DNA of 64,000 bases. Source: Manduca sexta (Eukaryota > Arthropoda > Insecta > Lepidoptera > Sphingidae). Made by a program: the position numbers and the translations under genes. The number at the start of each line of letters is the position of its first letter. Positions within the stretch are counted from its first letter, which is position 1. Where the stretch lies: contig NC_051118.1 in NCBI RefSeq assembly GCF_014839805.1, positions 4,146,391 through 4,210,390 of the forward strand, written 5' to 3'. This document shows, one piece after another, positions 22,216-35,408 of this stretch. The notes under the pieces are model-generated. The model saw only the letters and a program-made list of their open reading frames with translations, did not search any database and was not told where the DNA came from.

Positions 22216-22734
22216 TTTAACATGTTTTTCTCCTTGTGAAAACAACCAGAATATATTGCAACACTAGGGCAGCGCCACTGGGTTCAAAGAAATTGACATT
22301 AGACTTTTTAATCTGTGACCTATTAATGACACTGACTTCAGGGAAATCGTAAATAACCTAAGTCTGTGGTCAACCCGCACTACACCAGGCGACACCTGGA
22401 GAGCAACCAATTATTTGCTTTCAATTGTATTGGTCGACTAAGCTTAACATGCTAGCTTTACAAAATCTGGATATTCACAGTACTAGAAAGTTTTAATAAG
22501 TTCGGGAAAGCTATGCCCCAGTTCGCTTCGTGAAGAACACATTTAACTAAAAGTTGCCTATAAAAATCGATAAATTGCGCGTACAAGAAACTTCGGACAT
22601 AAACATATAACCACAAAAAAATTCAGCATTAAACATATAAAACACATTTTCATCACAAATTACACACAAGAAACATCACTACACACTGGCATACAATTAA
22701 TCAATAACAAAAAATTATCCATTACATGTCTCAC

Positions 22735-22900
22735 CTTTAATGGAGTAATTCTCGAAGCTTTAATGTACTTATAAGCAACAACCACCGGGTTGTTGCTAAT
22801 CAAAATAAAAAGAACGCGTCAAAAGAAAAAGACGCGAAAGTGAGGACGTTTCCGGCATAGATCCTTCACGTGTGAACGCGCTGACGGCTGGCGTAGCACT
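22735..22900 (-). other. ODC: Candidate ODC first exon (5' UTR) with a 20-codon uORF
   Basis: Minus-strand exon inferred from a TATA/initiator pair at its start and a strong donor (AAAG then GTGAGA at 22734-22729) at its end. It begins GC-rich. It contains one ATG at 22858-22856, which opens a 20-codon reading frame closing at TAG 22798-22796, before the donor. Animal ODC mRNAs are known for long, structured, uORF-bearing leaders, so this fits. No transcript evidence was available. Confidence 0.5.
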
Positions 22901-22930
22901 GGCCGGGCGCGAGCTCGGATTGTATATATA
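22895..22930 (-). promoter_or_regulatory. Candidate ODC core promoter (TATA plus initiator)
   Basis: Read on the minus strand, TATATATA covers 22930-22923. An initiator-like CCAGT has its A at 22900, 30 bases downstream, which is the canonical TATA-to-start spacing. The stretch between is GC-rich. It sits directly upstream of the proposed leader exon. Simple TATATATA runs are common in AT-rich DNA, so the support is the spacing plus the exon with a good donor that follows. Confidence 0.45.
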
Positions 22931-24216
22931 TGGGCTGTTATCATGCCGGGATACTCCTATCAATACTTCAACTAGGGTTACCGGAGTAATACTTCCTAAT
23001 GAATTTAGAATTATTAATAATTAAACTAGCATGGCTGTTTGTACATCGCTTTAATACTTATAATAAAAGTATATCATTGAATTGAAACGATACCATGTCT
23101 GAAATAGTACTGAGAAAATTGAAATCTAACTTAGGAATATGATAAATTGGCAACCCTAATTTCGGCTGATGTAACATTGCTCTGCGCCGCTGCAAACTGC
23201 TTAACAATGACGTCACGGACACGAGATCGAGTTGTGAGCGCCGCCTGCAGGCCGTATCGCGAACTAATATTTGTTTTTATTTTACTACAAGCATAATGTA
23301 ATTGCGCACGTGTACACAAGTTATATATTTGATAAAATTGTCTCGTTGCAAAATAATAAACTTTTACTGTTTAATTTAGATAAATTATTGTAACTTCAAT
23401 GAAGATAGTCTAGATAATATGTTTATTATAATTTCTCTATTCTCTCATCACAACCGTGTATATTTATTCTTTAACAATTATATGTTGACCATTGTTCTAC
23501 AAATTGACGTTATGAAATACATCACTTCGCAATTATATTGAATTTACGACAGCTGATTAATTACTGTGAAATATATGCGAATAAACATTATTTATCTTAT
23601 TTATCTTCCTCACATATAGTCTAAAGTATTGTTCATTCTACATCTCTCATTTCTAGAATAATCTTATATCATATAAAGTAACCCGGTTAACTGCAAAGTA
23701 TTTAAATTTAAATTTTCTTTGATTAACAATAAACCATTAGTCTATTGATAGATTTAACTGATGGTAGGATATATATATGCAATTGGAGCAACCACCTTAC
23801 TAGTTACTACACAAGATTTAAAACCCATTATAGTGGCCCAGGCCGCGTTTCGGCATAACTGTGTCAACTCGCGAGGAGGTCATCTCTCCTCATTCCATAC
23901 TACTGAACCACACTCCACTACCATCAGGTGTAATGAGGTCGCTTTGCGGTGCCTGCAAAATTCTGGAATATGTTACACAAGCGACATCAAAATCGGTTTT
24001 ACGTCTACTCAGATCAAACCGCAATGCCATAAAACCGCATAGCTGTTATACTAGCGTAGCTCTACCTCATTCAGATTCGGAGGAGTTCGTATAATATTAG
24101 TACAGTCTTGTATCAACAGGTTAGTTGCGAATCTCTGGGTCGTCTACCTAATTTACTATGCAGTAACTTGTTGAAACGTGTTCAGTCTTGGCTACGCTAA
24201 AGCATATGAATCATAT

Positions 24217-24780
24217 CTACGCTTCAGAAATCTTATCTACACGTGATAATTCAAAACGCGATGAAACGGAACCTCTCATCTCTATTAACGAATAAATTAT
24301 TTGCGGTGATTTGCATTTTAAAGATTTAGACGTAAACGTAGATATCGCTGAGCAGATTAAGATGAAATATGGCACACAGTGGTCATGAATACTTGATACT
24401 ATAGACTCTGGATAGGTAGATACAGAAGAATTTTTCCGAAAGGTCTTTCGCGCAATAGCTGCGATCAAACTTACTGTCCTACACGCCATATTATTTACAC
24501 ACATAATGTAGGTCAGATCAACAACGAAGTGTGTCAGAATATCAATAATGATGCAGCCGATGTTTCCTGCAGCGATAACCTTTGCCCTTAGCGGCAGGGT
24601 GGCAGGGCGCGAGGCCGGACGGCACGTGACATGCGCACATCGCGGGGTATCTCGAGATATGTACACATAGCAGCTCCGATAATCGTTGTATACATCTGTC
24701 ATAATATTTTGACTTGGAGCCTGTGATAAAATGGTATCCCTAAACATGACATAACAAAACACACTGTCACAGAATGCCAC
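24217..24780 (-). CDS. Unrecognised 187-aa ORF, doubtful
   Basis: The longest intergenic reading frame outside known elements. ATG at 24780 has G at -3 and G at +4. The product has two hydrophobic stretches (about residues 67-105 and 135-150), is rich in Ser and Ile, and shows no domain I know. There are no flanking splice signals that stand out, no TATA and no poly(A) signal close by. A chance ORF of this length is unlikely but possible in 64 kb. Treat as hypothetical. Confidence 0.15.
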   Translation of the reverse strand: MAFCDSVFCYVMFRDTILSQAPSQNIMTDVYNDYRSCYVYISRDTPRCAHVTCRPASRPATLPLRAKVIAAGNIGCIIIDILTHFVVDLTYIMCVNNMACRTVSLIAAIARKTFRKNSSVSTYPESIVSSIHDHCVPYFILICSAISTFTSKSLKCKSPQIIYSLIEMRGSVSSRFELSRVDKISEA

Positions 24781-25382
24781 CTTTTATTATGAAGGCAGTT
24801 GACATTTTATTATGGTGTAATGTTAGGTATTTGGGTGGTTGAAGGTATCTGAACCTTTAAAAAAAACAATACTGGAAATTCCCAAAGAACGATGCCCCTT
24901 TCTAAGAAAAGACACTTAAATTTAAAAACCCATTATCATAGCTAGTTATTTTAAATGTTGATACAGAAGTCAGAACGTACTTTTTTCCTTTAGCCTTTTT
25001 ATACTCATAAAAAATTATTTCGCAAAATTCCAATTTAAGACGCTTTGACACCTACTTATCTTCTACAGCTTTTGTATCAGCAAATAGCAACAACCAGGTC
25101 AAAAGCCACGTCCTTGATGATTGATGGCATTGATATCTCAAGTATCTCTGGATAGATTGAGTCACTCGCCAATTAGATGTTTTTTATCTGTGTGTAAGCT
25201 ATCCGAGGCTATCAGTGGAAACCAATTCTCGTAAAAATCATACTTTGACATGACCTCTAGCGATAGCCTGTGTCCAATGTCCATTGGCTCGCTGATTGGT
25301 GACAACGTACTTGAATCGTGAATAATAGTCCTTGGTTCAATTTAAGTTCTGAGATCTAAAATTAGCAGATACTGTTATTGAT

Positions 25383-25560
25383 TTACCACCGTTTTCAATA
25401 AATGACCCCAAACGCTTTTTTCGATCGCAAAAACAGAGCAATGGACCTATCAGAACAAAGTTTTTCTTACATCCTTACGAATATCTTATTTTGGTTTATT
25501 CTCTGGATCGAAGATTAAAATTGAGATTGTGTATTGAAAATGGCCATTAGGGATTTATGT
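25383..25560. mobile_element. Palindromic MITE, family G
   Basis: Shares the GTTTTCAATAAATGACCCC start and the ATTGAAAATGGCCA end with the family, with the ATGGACCTATCAGAACAAAG block between. Intergenic. Confidence 0.55.
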
Positions 25561-26039
25561 TTGCCAAAATAGACAATACTCTCATCTCTTCTTATAGCAT
25601 GGGATGGATATAAGCTTGGTCAAGTGAGGCTGACTTATACGTATATAAGACTTTGCCTATCTTTTCGAAGATTATCTGTGAGATGTAGTTTTCGTACTCG
25701 TTTACCAGAATGCCACATCTCTATAATCTAGTTTCCTCAATATTGTCAGATTACAGTTTTCCTTGTTTAGATTTGAGTTGGATTTACTGATATGTTTGAA
25801 GTTTCCTATGATTTAATTTCTGGTAGATTATTATACAGGTAACTTACGCATATCTAGGATAGTAAAAATTATGAAGGCCTACAGATAATAATTGACATAT
25901 AGGAAGTGAAAAAACTAGATTTATGGATTCATATTTGATGACGCTTTCTCACGGTGACGATCATAAAATCTTTGTAGTTTCTTTTCAGACTGCATTACCA
26001 AACAGGATCAAATCACTAGCAATTCCTTATTGCTAAGTT

Positions 26040-26205
26040 ATTGTAAAATATAGGTAGATATTGTAACTTTGACTTTTCGAACGACCAACACCTCAGTCCC
26101 CGCCGTGACCTTGAAGGCTGAAAAGTCTTCGAAACGTCGGGAGAAATTTATAATATAAAATACCGCAAATAGTTTTATTTTAGTGTCTAACATTTGCGTA
26201 AACAT
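26040..26205. mobile_element. Inverted-repeat element, family F
   Basis: Contains GACCTTGAAGGCTGAAAAGT, then CTTCGAAACGTCGGGAG, and ends in TAACATTTGCGTAAACATAA. These landmarks are shared with 48540-48735 and 60245-60478. Intergenic. Confidence 0.6.
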
Positions 26206-27819
26206 AAGAAATAATTATGCTAAGTATTAAGAAATCTACTCAATTTTTAACTGAAAACCGCTCAGTCCACACATTTTAGATGTTCAAAAACATTATTCTG
26301 GAGCTGTCTAGAGTCGAATTTTAATTAAGGGAGCATTTTGATCAATATTCGTCTTTAAATACTAAAGGACAACGATACTTCACTCTCGAGTTTCGCACAG
26401 CAGTCATCGACACGTTATCTGTTCTATTTAGTTTATTATTCGCCAATGGAAATATAGAGGTGACAGCTGATTATAAGGTTATTGATCATAGGTGAGGTTA
26501 CGACCATATTGACTGCAGACGTTTGTATGATTGCAAGGAGTGAAACGATCTTCTAACCTCAAGTAATACAACCAAGTGGCGCCCGAAACTAATGCGAGGC
26601 TCTGGACGGCAGATCTTTGCAATGCTATCTTACTCGACTGTCGAAGGAAGATGTTTTCTTCGTGCCTCTTGCTCTATAAGCGTAAAATATCTAGCTAAGA
26701 GTAGCTAAGAGGTCAGTACCTATCCCCGGATATTGAGGCAATCTAGTACCACGAATTGTGAACCGTCTAAAAATGGTCAAATATACAATTTGATGTAGTT
26801 GAAAATTTGTTTCGTTTTTATTCTTTGGGACATAGCCCTTTGGCTGGCAATTAACTGTAGCTACGCCTGTAACCTAGCTATTTATGTCTATTGTATCTCG
26901 TGTTTATTATTACACTAATCATGTATTTCAATGGTACAATTCCGTGATAGCCATAAGCCATAACTACGTCAAAAATGCAGAATTAACAAATACTTAAATG
27001 AACTTCCTTCGAAGCGGGTATATATAAAAAATCTAGAAGTGGCTGGTAAATATGATGTGAATCACGCAAGCATTGTCTTTGATTTTTCGCTTCATAGCCT
27101 AATATTCCTATATATATTACAAAACGTACATAATGTTATGTGCATAAGCATTTCCATTTTAATACTGATGATATTGAGACAAAGAACCGACGTTCTTTGT
27201 TTCCTAATATCATTCATATAGTCAATGACTGCCCCATGATAGTCATCGACTTCTATGGAAGGGAAAGTAAAATAGCTTACCAGACTTTGAAAAGATGTTC
27301 AAAAGCTTTAATATTATTAAAAATTGCCAGTTCGGAATCCATCTAAAGGCGTAAAAAACGACTGCAATAGATACAAAAGATTGAAGGAATACATCAAGAT
27401 AGATTGTACCTAAAAATGTACATCGAACTTTCTAGCAAGACACATGATTCTTACATAATACTTAATTAATATTCCAGGAATATTTAAGATTAAGACCAAC
27501 ACAGCCCCCCTATTAAAGTTATAATTCCATGTACACATAGATAAAAGCGATAACGGCGGCTCGTGTTGGCGATGCACGTGAGCATTGTCTGCACTGGTGC
27601 CTGTACAAGATTTACTTACTGTGTCAAATACTACGAAGAAATGCGTGAGTATAACATGATTGTAATGTTAGCTTCATACATATGTGGTATCAAATCTTCT
27701 AGATTTGATCATTTAACTCAAAGACCGATACAGATATTGAATGGCGTATAAGGTAGACAGGAGGATATTCCAGTGGACTAAAATATCCTTTTGCTTACCT
27801 AGACTGACATATCCTCTAC

Positions 27820-27970
27820 GGGCAATTTCAATAAACGATCACAATCTTAGTATTCAATCCAATCCCAACAATGAACCAAACACAATAAAGTATGATAAAA
27901 AAAACGTTATCTTAGGTACATTTTCGCGATGTAACGAATAGTGAGTTCATTTATTGAAAATGGCGGTAAA
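27820..27970. mobile_element. Palindromic MITE, family G
   Basis: Starts TTTCAATAAACGATC and ends TTCATTTATTGAAAATGGCG, with CAATCCAATCCCAACAATGA inside. It is a diverged intergenic copy. Confidence 0.55.
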
Positions 27971-29267
27971 TAAAGAACACTGTTTTAGCAGACATCTAAA
28001 ACGTTTAATTTCAAATGACGACAATAGTAACTTGTTTCAATATATTTCAATTCTTCCAAAGCGCAAGTTTTCTATTATATTATCGACTGAAGAGGTTTTA
28101 AAAAAGACATATCAATGATTCTACGACGTGTTTACAGCATGTTCTTTGCATCTGGAAAATTTCTGCAAATCCTTTGTAAACTATGATTAAATTTATTGTT
28201 ACATAAAACTCGCGAAGCACAGCATTAACATTTTATTTACCTAAATTACCTCTATCTGGTTCATTAAAATTCCAGCATAGGTGCATTATTGTATATAGTT
28301 TGTCGTCTGTAGGCTTCCAAGTAGGTCTTGCTGTTGTATTAAATGTTTTATTACCCAGTGTTTATGATTTACAGATTTTGGCAAAACGCTCATGAACTTT
28401 AGGACAACCGTGTTTATCTTATGCTGAACTACGATGGGACGTGGGAAACTCAGCAACTTTAAACTTTGTTAACCATTATATTAACCCACATAATTATTAC
28501 GGCAAGAGCTTCACGCTTTTACATTACACGGTTCACGGTGAAATGTTATACATTAATTAGATTTATTAATTCTACCGTCAGTTCATAAAGCAGTTCTCAC
28601 CAGAGAAGAACGGGCAAGAAACTCTGGTGTTCCTCTTTTCTGCATCAGTTTAAGGTACATATAAACTACATTAATAAACTGTATCGATCTTTGAATTAAT
28701 CGTTGAAATGGACGCATAAAAGACAATTTTATCGCGACGCTCTCGTTTTACTTATTTTGATTACTTTTTTTTGGGACCCTTCGAGAGATAGTTGAACTCT
28801 CTTTCGCACTATCCAAATTATAGACAGGTCTCTGAATTCTTCGGCTTCAGGACCTAACCAAGCTTTAAATTCTAAAACGAAACATCTCAAACTAGTGTAG
28901 CATACGTTAAGTCTACAAAATCATTTAGAGAACTATTAATTAGCACTTCACGAAATATAGCAACTGTATTTAATTTGTGAAATGCTTAATATGAATTAGC
29001 ATGCTAACAATTAATGCTAATGCTAATTATTCCAACACTACTAAACGTGCAACGGTTATCAGCGCTCATTGTAGTTATCAGGATCCTGAACTGGCGCCAA
29101 AATTATCATTAACCTCTTGATTGCGTGGGTCCAGTCAAAGGTTTTCGATTAAACACACGCCTGGTTAGCCAACATTGCCATGACTGATATCATGATTAGG
29201 TATCTTAATTAATAAACCCGGTAACTTTTTTTATACCATAGAGACGTATATGGTTGTTTCAACTGAC

Positions 29268-29430
29268 GGGGGATGATTATCCCTCGCCAGTCAACACAAT
29301 AATGCCGGCATGTTTAAAACTGTATACACACAGGCTGATCCCGGAACGCGACACATTTAAGTGGCCGACTATGACGGATTTAAGTCTTGTGATCGGTGGT
29401 CGTTTTTGAGGCGGGTACAAATATCTTTTG
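29268..29430 (+). repeat. Dispersed repeat family D
   Basis: Shares CAATAATGCCGGCATG, then ACACAGGCTGATCCCGGAAC, then GGTGGTCG with 38575-38740 and 62095-62280. All three are in the same orientation. Non-coding. Confidence 0.6.
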
Positions 29431-31509
29431 TACTCATTTATAAGCCATTTTGCTGGTATTTTATCTACTAAATATCGTCGCATATTTTAATTAGCACCGC
29501 ATTGCAATCTCAATTTAATACGTAGACATTAAATTGTCAGAAGTGTATTAAACATTTCACATGATATTTTTACGAGTGTCATGTTACCTCAACCTGAAAA
29601 GTCAATCTAAATTCCAATAAATCGCATGAAAACTGATTAAATAAATATTACACAAAATACGCATATAAAAAATAAACTAACTAAAACTTCCTCAAAATTC
29701 ATTTAAAATTCCATAACATTACTGGGTAAATCTAAAAAATAACATAAAACATTTAAATACGACTGACCTGTATGCAAAATTCGCGCGAAAATAAGCAGTC
29801 AGAGCAGTTGTGTAACGAAATCGTATTTTGTATGCAATGTGTGATCCGGCTCGAAGGACCAAAACTATTTGATAGTGACGTGGGGCACTCTTGTACGCAT
29901 ACGTTTTACTTATCGGTTAATAATTAATAGTTATTTCGTTAGCTAAAATTATGCTTGTAAAATAAAATTATTTTATCACGCGTAAGGAAAAAGCAATATT
30001 AATATTTTTTTCCCGCTTTTCAATTTATGTGTATTTGCTGTATTTTATAGATCCTAACAAAGAAAACGCCAGCATACTTCTTTCCTAAGTTTCATATATT
30101 CCGCTATTGAACCTTGTAAACATTTATCATCATCATCAGCCCGGTGCAGTTCACTGCTGGACATAGGCTTCTTCGAAGGTCATCAAACACTATCTATAAT
30201 AATGACAAATTTCGTTCTAGCAATACATCAATGTCGTAATGAAAGGCTGACTTATACAATACATCTATTTACAGGTACAACCCCGATGCAAGCCCGAAAT
30301 AGGTAGATCACGTGGCAGTATTGATTTTCTGCAAGCCGGCCACTGGCCAATCAGGAAACGCGAATTAAGCTGGGGTGGGAGGGTAGTACAGGGCTTGAAT
30401 ATCGGAGTCTCGTCTGCATATCATGTAGTTTGAGTACTAAGTATTACTTCGAGGGTATTTATGTTTGGAGATATGATGGGTATCTAAATACATAACTATA
30501 TTTTTGGTTATAAATTTCGTTTTACATTCATACTTGCTTTATAATTATTGTAAACGATGTGATGTATTCTTTGACCTTAGATTTTTTTAATTGAACCTTG
30601 GACTTAACATTAACTTCGATTTGATGGGTGTGCCATCAGCATTAGTTACCCAGATTTAAAATAACAAATCCTCAATGGCTTTTCTATCACTTGGTTAAAG
30701 TCGGGACTTTCAAATCCGGGAAACTTAATCTTAACGATGTTACAAATACGCAAGTTTGTGATAATACTTGAATGCTAGAAGTAAATGCAGAATGAACGGA
30801 TTTTAATGACATTAGGCACACTAGTAGATCATGTCCTAGATTAAAACATAGGCTACTTTTTATCCCGACAATTTATAGGAATTAATTAGATTTGTATAGA
30901 TGGCGCTATAAATCCGTAGTGTTTCTGGGCCTTTGTAGAGGGAAAGGCTTTTCATCAGAGCGAAGCCGCGAGAAACTAGTCTATTATTAATATATTTATG
31001 TTTACCACTAGTGTCTTGTAATAAACAACTACATATTTTTTTACGATTTTAGAGTCTAATCATGTACCTTCAGCAATTAAGCGATAATGTACTGTCATAG
31101 GTCATTGTTAGAGGAAAAAATAATGCGAAATATATTTAATATTACATCATAATCATTCGCTCAGCAACCAACCACATTGTATGAATACTAACAAAAAGAT
31201 AATGCATAATGAAGATAAGTTTCACGGAGATCTAAAATGCACAAAACAATAAAATTATTAACTCCATGTTTACACATTGTTATCAGTCTCATCTACTTTA
31301 TTATATTTGCTGATACACAAAATCTTTGTAAAGATAATAGCTATATGAACATGAATAAATAAACATGTTTATATAGCGCTTTATCTGGTTTGTTAAATAG
31401 TGTTGTAGAGACGGTGTGGAGCCTATTCATTACAAAATATACATTGTTTCATGCACTTGACAGACTGGCATAATTGCTTCGACTGGCGAGGAGCAAACAT
31501 CTCATGTAA

Positions 31510-31640
31510 ATAAAATTAAACTATTTTTCGGATTTTATAGCGGTTTTTATATTTTAATTTTCCCCGTCGGTCAACACCACCTGGACCCCACTCCACTTAC
31601 CTTCCAGTGCTGTGGGTCACGTTATAGTCCCCGTATAAAA
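31510..31640. repeat. Repeat junction: family F arm plus unrelated fragment
   Basis: The first 55 bp match the arm of family F. From about 31570 a different dispersed fragment follows (CCACTCCACTTACC), also seen near 14450 and, more diverged, near 23910 and 62055. Confidence 0.45.
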
Positions 31641-33764
31641 AATACTTATTTCGGACACATAAAGGCACATTAATATCGTATGAAGACGGTTAAACCTTTG
31701 CGTGTCGTACATTGGCTTCTAAGTACAAGTTTCGAAATACACCATTGCTGAGAATAAGATGATTTTATACATCTTCCATTTTTTTATAATAATAATAATG
31801 TTTATTATTTCAAATTTTAAGTCAGTCAAAATCTGGAAATAAATAAATTTAGAAGTACATAATTCTCTTTAAAAGCGATGTCCACATATAGACGGAATGT
31901 TATGAAATTATTAATGTATTTTCAAGAATCTCTCTGTCTTCCATAGTGGTCATTAATTAGACTTGTACTAGAATTTTATTTTTTGCTTCATGCACGAATA
32001 TTGCTTTGCTACAGCATCTTTTTGTATCATTTATATTTGGTATATATAGGTATAAAAACGATAAGAAGCGTCTAACAAAACTAGTTTTGTGTTTTCGGAC
32101 TGTTGTCTTAAATTTCCTTCAATTTAGTATTAGTACCTTATTTCGGATGGTTTACACTAATTTTCGAGTTGCAAGTTTGTTAATATTATATCGACCCCTA
32201 GCACTTAGTATTTAGAATTCTATAATTATGATATTGAAAAACAAAAACCTTTACTTTTCGTGAGAATTGGGCCTAAGAAAAATTATTTCTTCACCATATT
32301 ATGTATTATGAAGTCGGTTAAAAAGAGCAGATTTTTATCCTCACAGCTGATCAGGTTTTTGGCCAAATGCCAACTCTGTGGACTCGGAGACAACAGCTAA
32401 TTTAGTCTCATGCTTCTTTTATAAATGAATGGTTTTTCAGTGACACTGAGGGCCCATAAGATAACTATTCTAGCCATCGTGAGGCCTTTATTTGTTTTTA
32501 TTAATTAAAAGGAACAACTTACAAAACATATATCAATGCCCGATTGATTCAATTGAAAAAGTAGCCTATACCACTCAGGAGTAATATAGGTTCCTATTAG
32601 TAACAAAAAACGATTTAGTAGTTATATTAGCATTCAAACTCTTTAGCCTTATACATAGATTTGTTCTAACAAAACTAAATGTATTAATAGTGTATCCAGA
32701 ACAGTTCTATGTACATTATAAAGTTTGTTTTACGCATAGCTTGTTCAACAAGTGTAAATCTGTTTAGTGGGTGTATAACAAGAAACTTCCTTACATATAA
32801 AACAATAGTCCCCGCCGCATCCGCGTATGCCTGAACGCAATAAACTCAAATACCACCGAACGGATATTCATGAAATTTGTAATGGTAATAGTTTGAGTTT
32901 CTGGGAAGGACACTGGCCACTATTTATCCCAGGGAAATATATAGCGGGACTTTCATCCCGGAAAACTCTCGACGCGGACGGAGCCGCGATCTGAAGCTAG
33001 TTTTGTATAATGCTGAGTGATATTCTTACAATGAATATGAATCAATATTAAAGCGCATTAATGAGTAAAAAATATGTTCCAACTATAAATATTCTGTTTT
33101 AAAGGTAGATGAAAAACGCTATCAATATTTGCCATAACAATGTTAATTAAAACAGCTCCAATCTAACATCATACTTTGATTATTTTTAATTTGATTAACA
33201 CATCGCATAATATCTATCAACAAATAAGTAGCTAGCTTTGTTAAAGAGCAATCAAAGGTGCTTTTTTATAATTTAATTATTGACGATTTTAATGAAATTA
33301 GTTCTTTTAAAGATAAACTAAATAATATTAAAACATACTCACATTTCCATATCGTAATTTATTGAAAAATTTTATCAATATTTAAAACTTATTTATTTTG
33401 CTTACACCACAAACTTTAAGACTATTGCGCGGAAATGAAATGGAAAACATTCAGTCATACAGCAACAGAAACCAATTGCAAATTCATGCTCATATTACAA
33501 TGTTAAAGAACGAGAAACATTCAATTAAGTGCGGACAAATAACCCTACCAATTTTAGATTACAAGTGTAATAAAGGATAACTAATGTCATTTTTTAAAAT
33601 TTAAACTGGTGGTGATACATTTAGCGTGTATTTTCAGTAGGAGTGCCCATTTCAAAAAACTATATAGTATTTTGAGCTCAAAAACAACAAATACATCACG
33701 CCTTTAGCTTTGGATGGGTAGGCAGAAATGGAACTAGGGAACCCATTTTGTGCCAAGTATAATT

Positions 33765-33855
33765 GTTGGGACGCAAGCCCATCGCCATATTGGACACTAA
33801 TTCCAGACTCCAAGTTTATACTGAGCAGTAAGACCCAATATCACTCATTCAAGCT
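33765..33855 (-). mobile_element. SINE family B fragment
   Basis: Reverse-oriented central part of family B (AAGCCCATCGCCATATTGG, then TTCCAGACTCC, then ACTGAGCAG). Intergenic. Confidence 0.5.
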
Positions 33856-34447
33856 GTAAAATCTTTGTAGAATAAAAAATACATATGTAATATGTTTATA
33901 TTTAATTGAGATACTGCAATTATTTCAAATTATTTTTATATAAATTGTTCATAAAAATAACATGGGCAGCGTTCTAAGAATGCTTAATATTAAAAAAAAA
34001 TTATAAGTTTATTTATAGATTTCCTACTTCATTTATTCACCAGTCAAGAAAAATATTAAGTACCCAAAATTACTATCAACAAGAACATCAAGTTATTGAA
34101 AATAGAATACAGGAAAACATAATATTTACTTTTAAATTCATAGCATTCTTTTACAGCATTTTTTTTTACAGTAATGCAGCTAGTCATTTAAATTAATAAC
34201 TCAGTTAACAGTCAACTCAATCGTAAATCGCTATTACTTCACTAGTATGGATAATAAGGCATTTCTTTAATATTTAAAGCTATAAGAATAGTACTTAGTG
34301 TAAAAATGCATACATTGAGATATTTTTCAGTATTATACTGGGTAATTTTGATTTTGACATTACATTAATAAATGAAACCAAACACTCATCATAATTTTTG
34401 CTAACATTGTGCCAAATATAACAAATTTTTGCACCAAAAATCCCAGT

Positions 34448-34453
34448 TTTATT
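34448..34453 (-). terminator. Candidate poly(A) signal of the TAP26-like gene
   Basis: AATAAA on the minus strand, about 350 nt past the stop codon. In DNA this AT-rich the hexamer occurs by chance, so the call is weak. Confidence 0.3.
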
Positions 34454-34799
34454 TTTCTAATACATATTATGGTCATTTTTGACTTTGTATGAATATGGCG
34501 CAAGACAAGATGATGTTGCCATTGTGAAAAATTCTTTGAAAATAGTAGTAGTACCATTAGGTTGTGTAAAATTAAAATTATCTTTGATTGATATTTGTTG
34601 TTTTTAACTTACCCTTTTTTTACTTCTACAGTTTGATTAAGTTATTGTAAAGTGTTATTATCAGACAGTGTGTGGTTTCATTTAGTGACACAAAGTCAAA
34701 ATGACCCTGTATAAAAAAAAATACTAACATTTTCCCTATAATAAATGCTAAATTACTAAAACATTCAAACATAATGTTGATAATTAAAAACATTACTAT

Positions 34800-35408
34800 C
34801 TACTTTCCATTCTTTTGAATTTTCTCTAACAACATTTCTAATCTTCCAGTCATCATTGGCTGCCCTTTTTTATTCTTCTTGCTCAACTTTTTAAACCTCT
34901 GTTGCTTTTTCTTCTTATATTCTTGCAACTTCTGGTTCCTTTCCTCTTTTGCTTTCTCTATATTCTCTTTTTTCAGCAATTTCTCTTCCTTAACTTTGTT
35001 ATAGTGTTCTTTAGCTTTATGATATGGATCTTTCTTTGGTACATCTTTGATTTTGGATTGTTCCTCATCTTTTTCAATTAAGTCTGGATGTCTGACGAAC
35101 TTGCCAACATTATTGGAATCTGTTGTATCCTCATCAAATGACTTTGCCTTATAGGAGCCTGTCAAATTGTCTTTAGGTTCATTTTTAACTTCTTTATAAT
35201 AGTCTCGTAATAGTTTCTTCTTACGGTTCTCCTCCCACTGGTCCAACTTGTACTTCTTGCTGTATTTTTTTAGACGGTAAGCTTTTTTATCAAACGGTTT
35301 CTTTTCTGTAACACCCCTGTTTCCATCAAACTGTTCCTGCCTTTTACTGACTGCCATGTCAGCAGGTATTTTTTCTTGCTTCTTGTTTTTTAAATTTTTC
35401 ATTTCCAT
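34800..35408 (-). CDS. Fyv7/TAP26 (CCDC59)-like rRNA-processing protein, 202 aa
   Basis: A 202-aa, extremely Lys/Glu-rich protein with long predicted helices or coiled coil between about residues 55 and 185. It ends with a conserved-looking GQPMMTGRLEMLLEKIQK tail. That tail and the overall composition resemble the rRNA_processing family (yeast Fyv7, vertebrate CCDC59/TAP26, about 240 aa), whose members act in nucleolar small-subunit assembly. The whole ORF lies in one exon. A good acceptor (TTCTTCACCAG) ends at about 35422. When joined to the upstream exon that donates at 36541, an in-frame TGA lies 15 nt before the ATG, so this methionine is the start. A candidate poly(A) signal is at 34453-34448 on the minus strand. 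Codons are AT-rich, unlike ODC. The family assignment is by recall of the pattern and is moderately secure; expression as a real gene is likely. Confidence 0.7.
   Translation of the reverse strand: MEMKNLKNKKQEKIPADMAVSKRQEQFDGNRGVTEKKPFDKKAYRLKKYSKKYKLDQWEENRKKKLLRDYYKEVKNEPKDNLTGSYKAKSFDEDTTDSNNVGKFVRHPDLIEKDEEQSKIKDVPKKDPYHKAKEHYNKVKEEKLLKKENIEKAKEERNQKLQEYKKKKQQRFKKLSKKNKKGQPMMTGRLEMLLEKIQKNGK

Larger units (their letters stand above)
22931..34447. other. Intergenic region between ODC and the TAP26-like gene
   Basis: About 11.5 kb without a supported gene. It contains MITE family G and F copies, family D, fragments of SINE B and RTE tails, and the doubtful 187-aa ORF, all listed separately. 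The rest is AT-rich sequence in which I see no structure. Confidence 0.5.
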
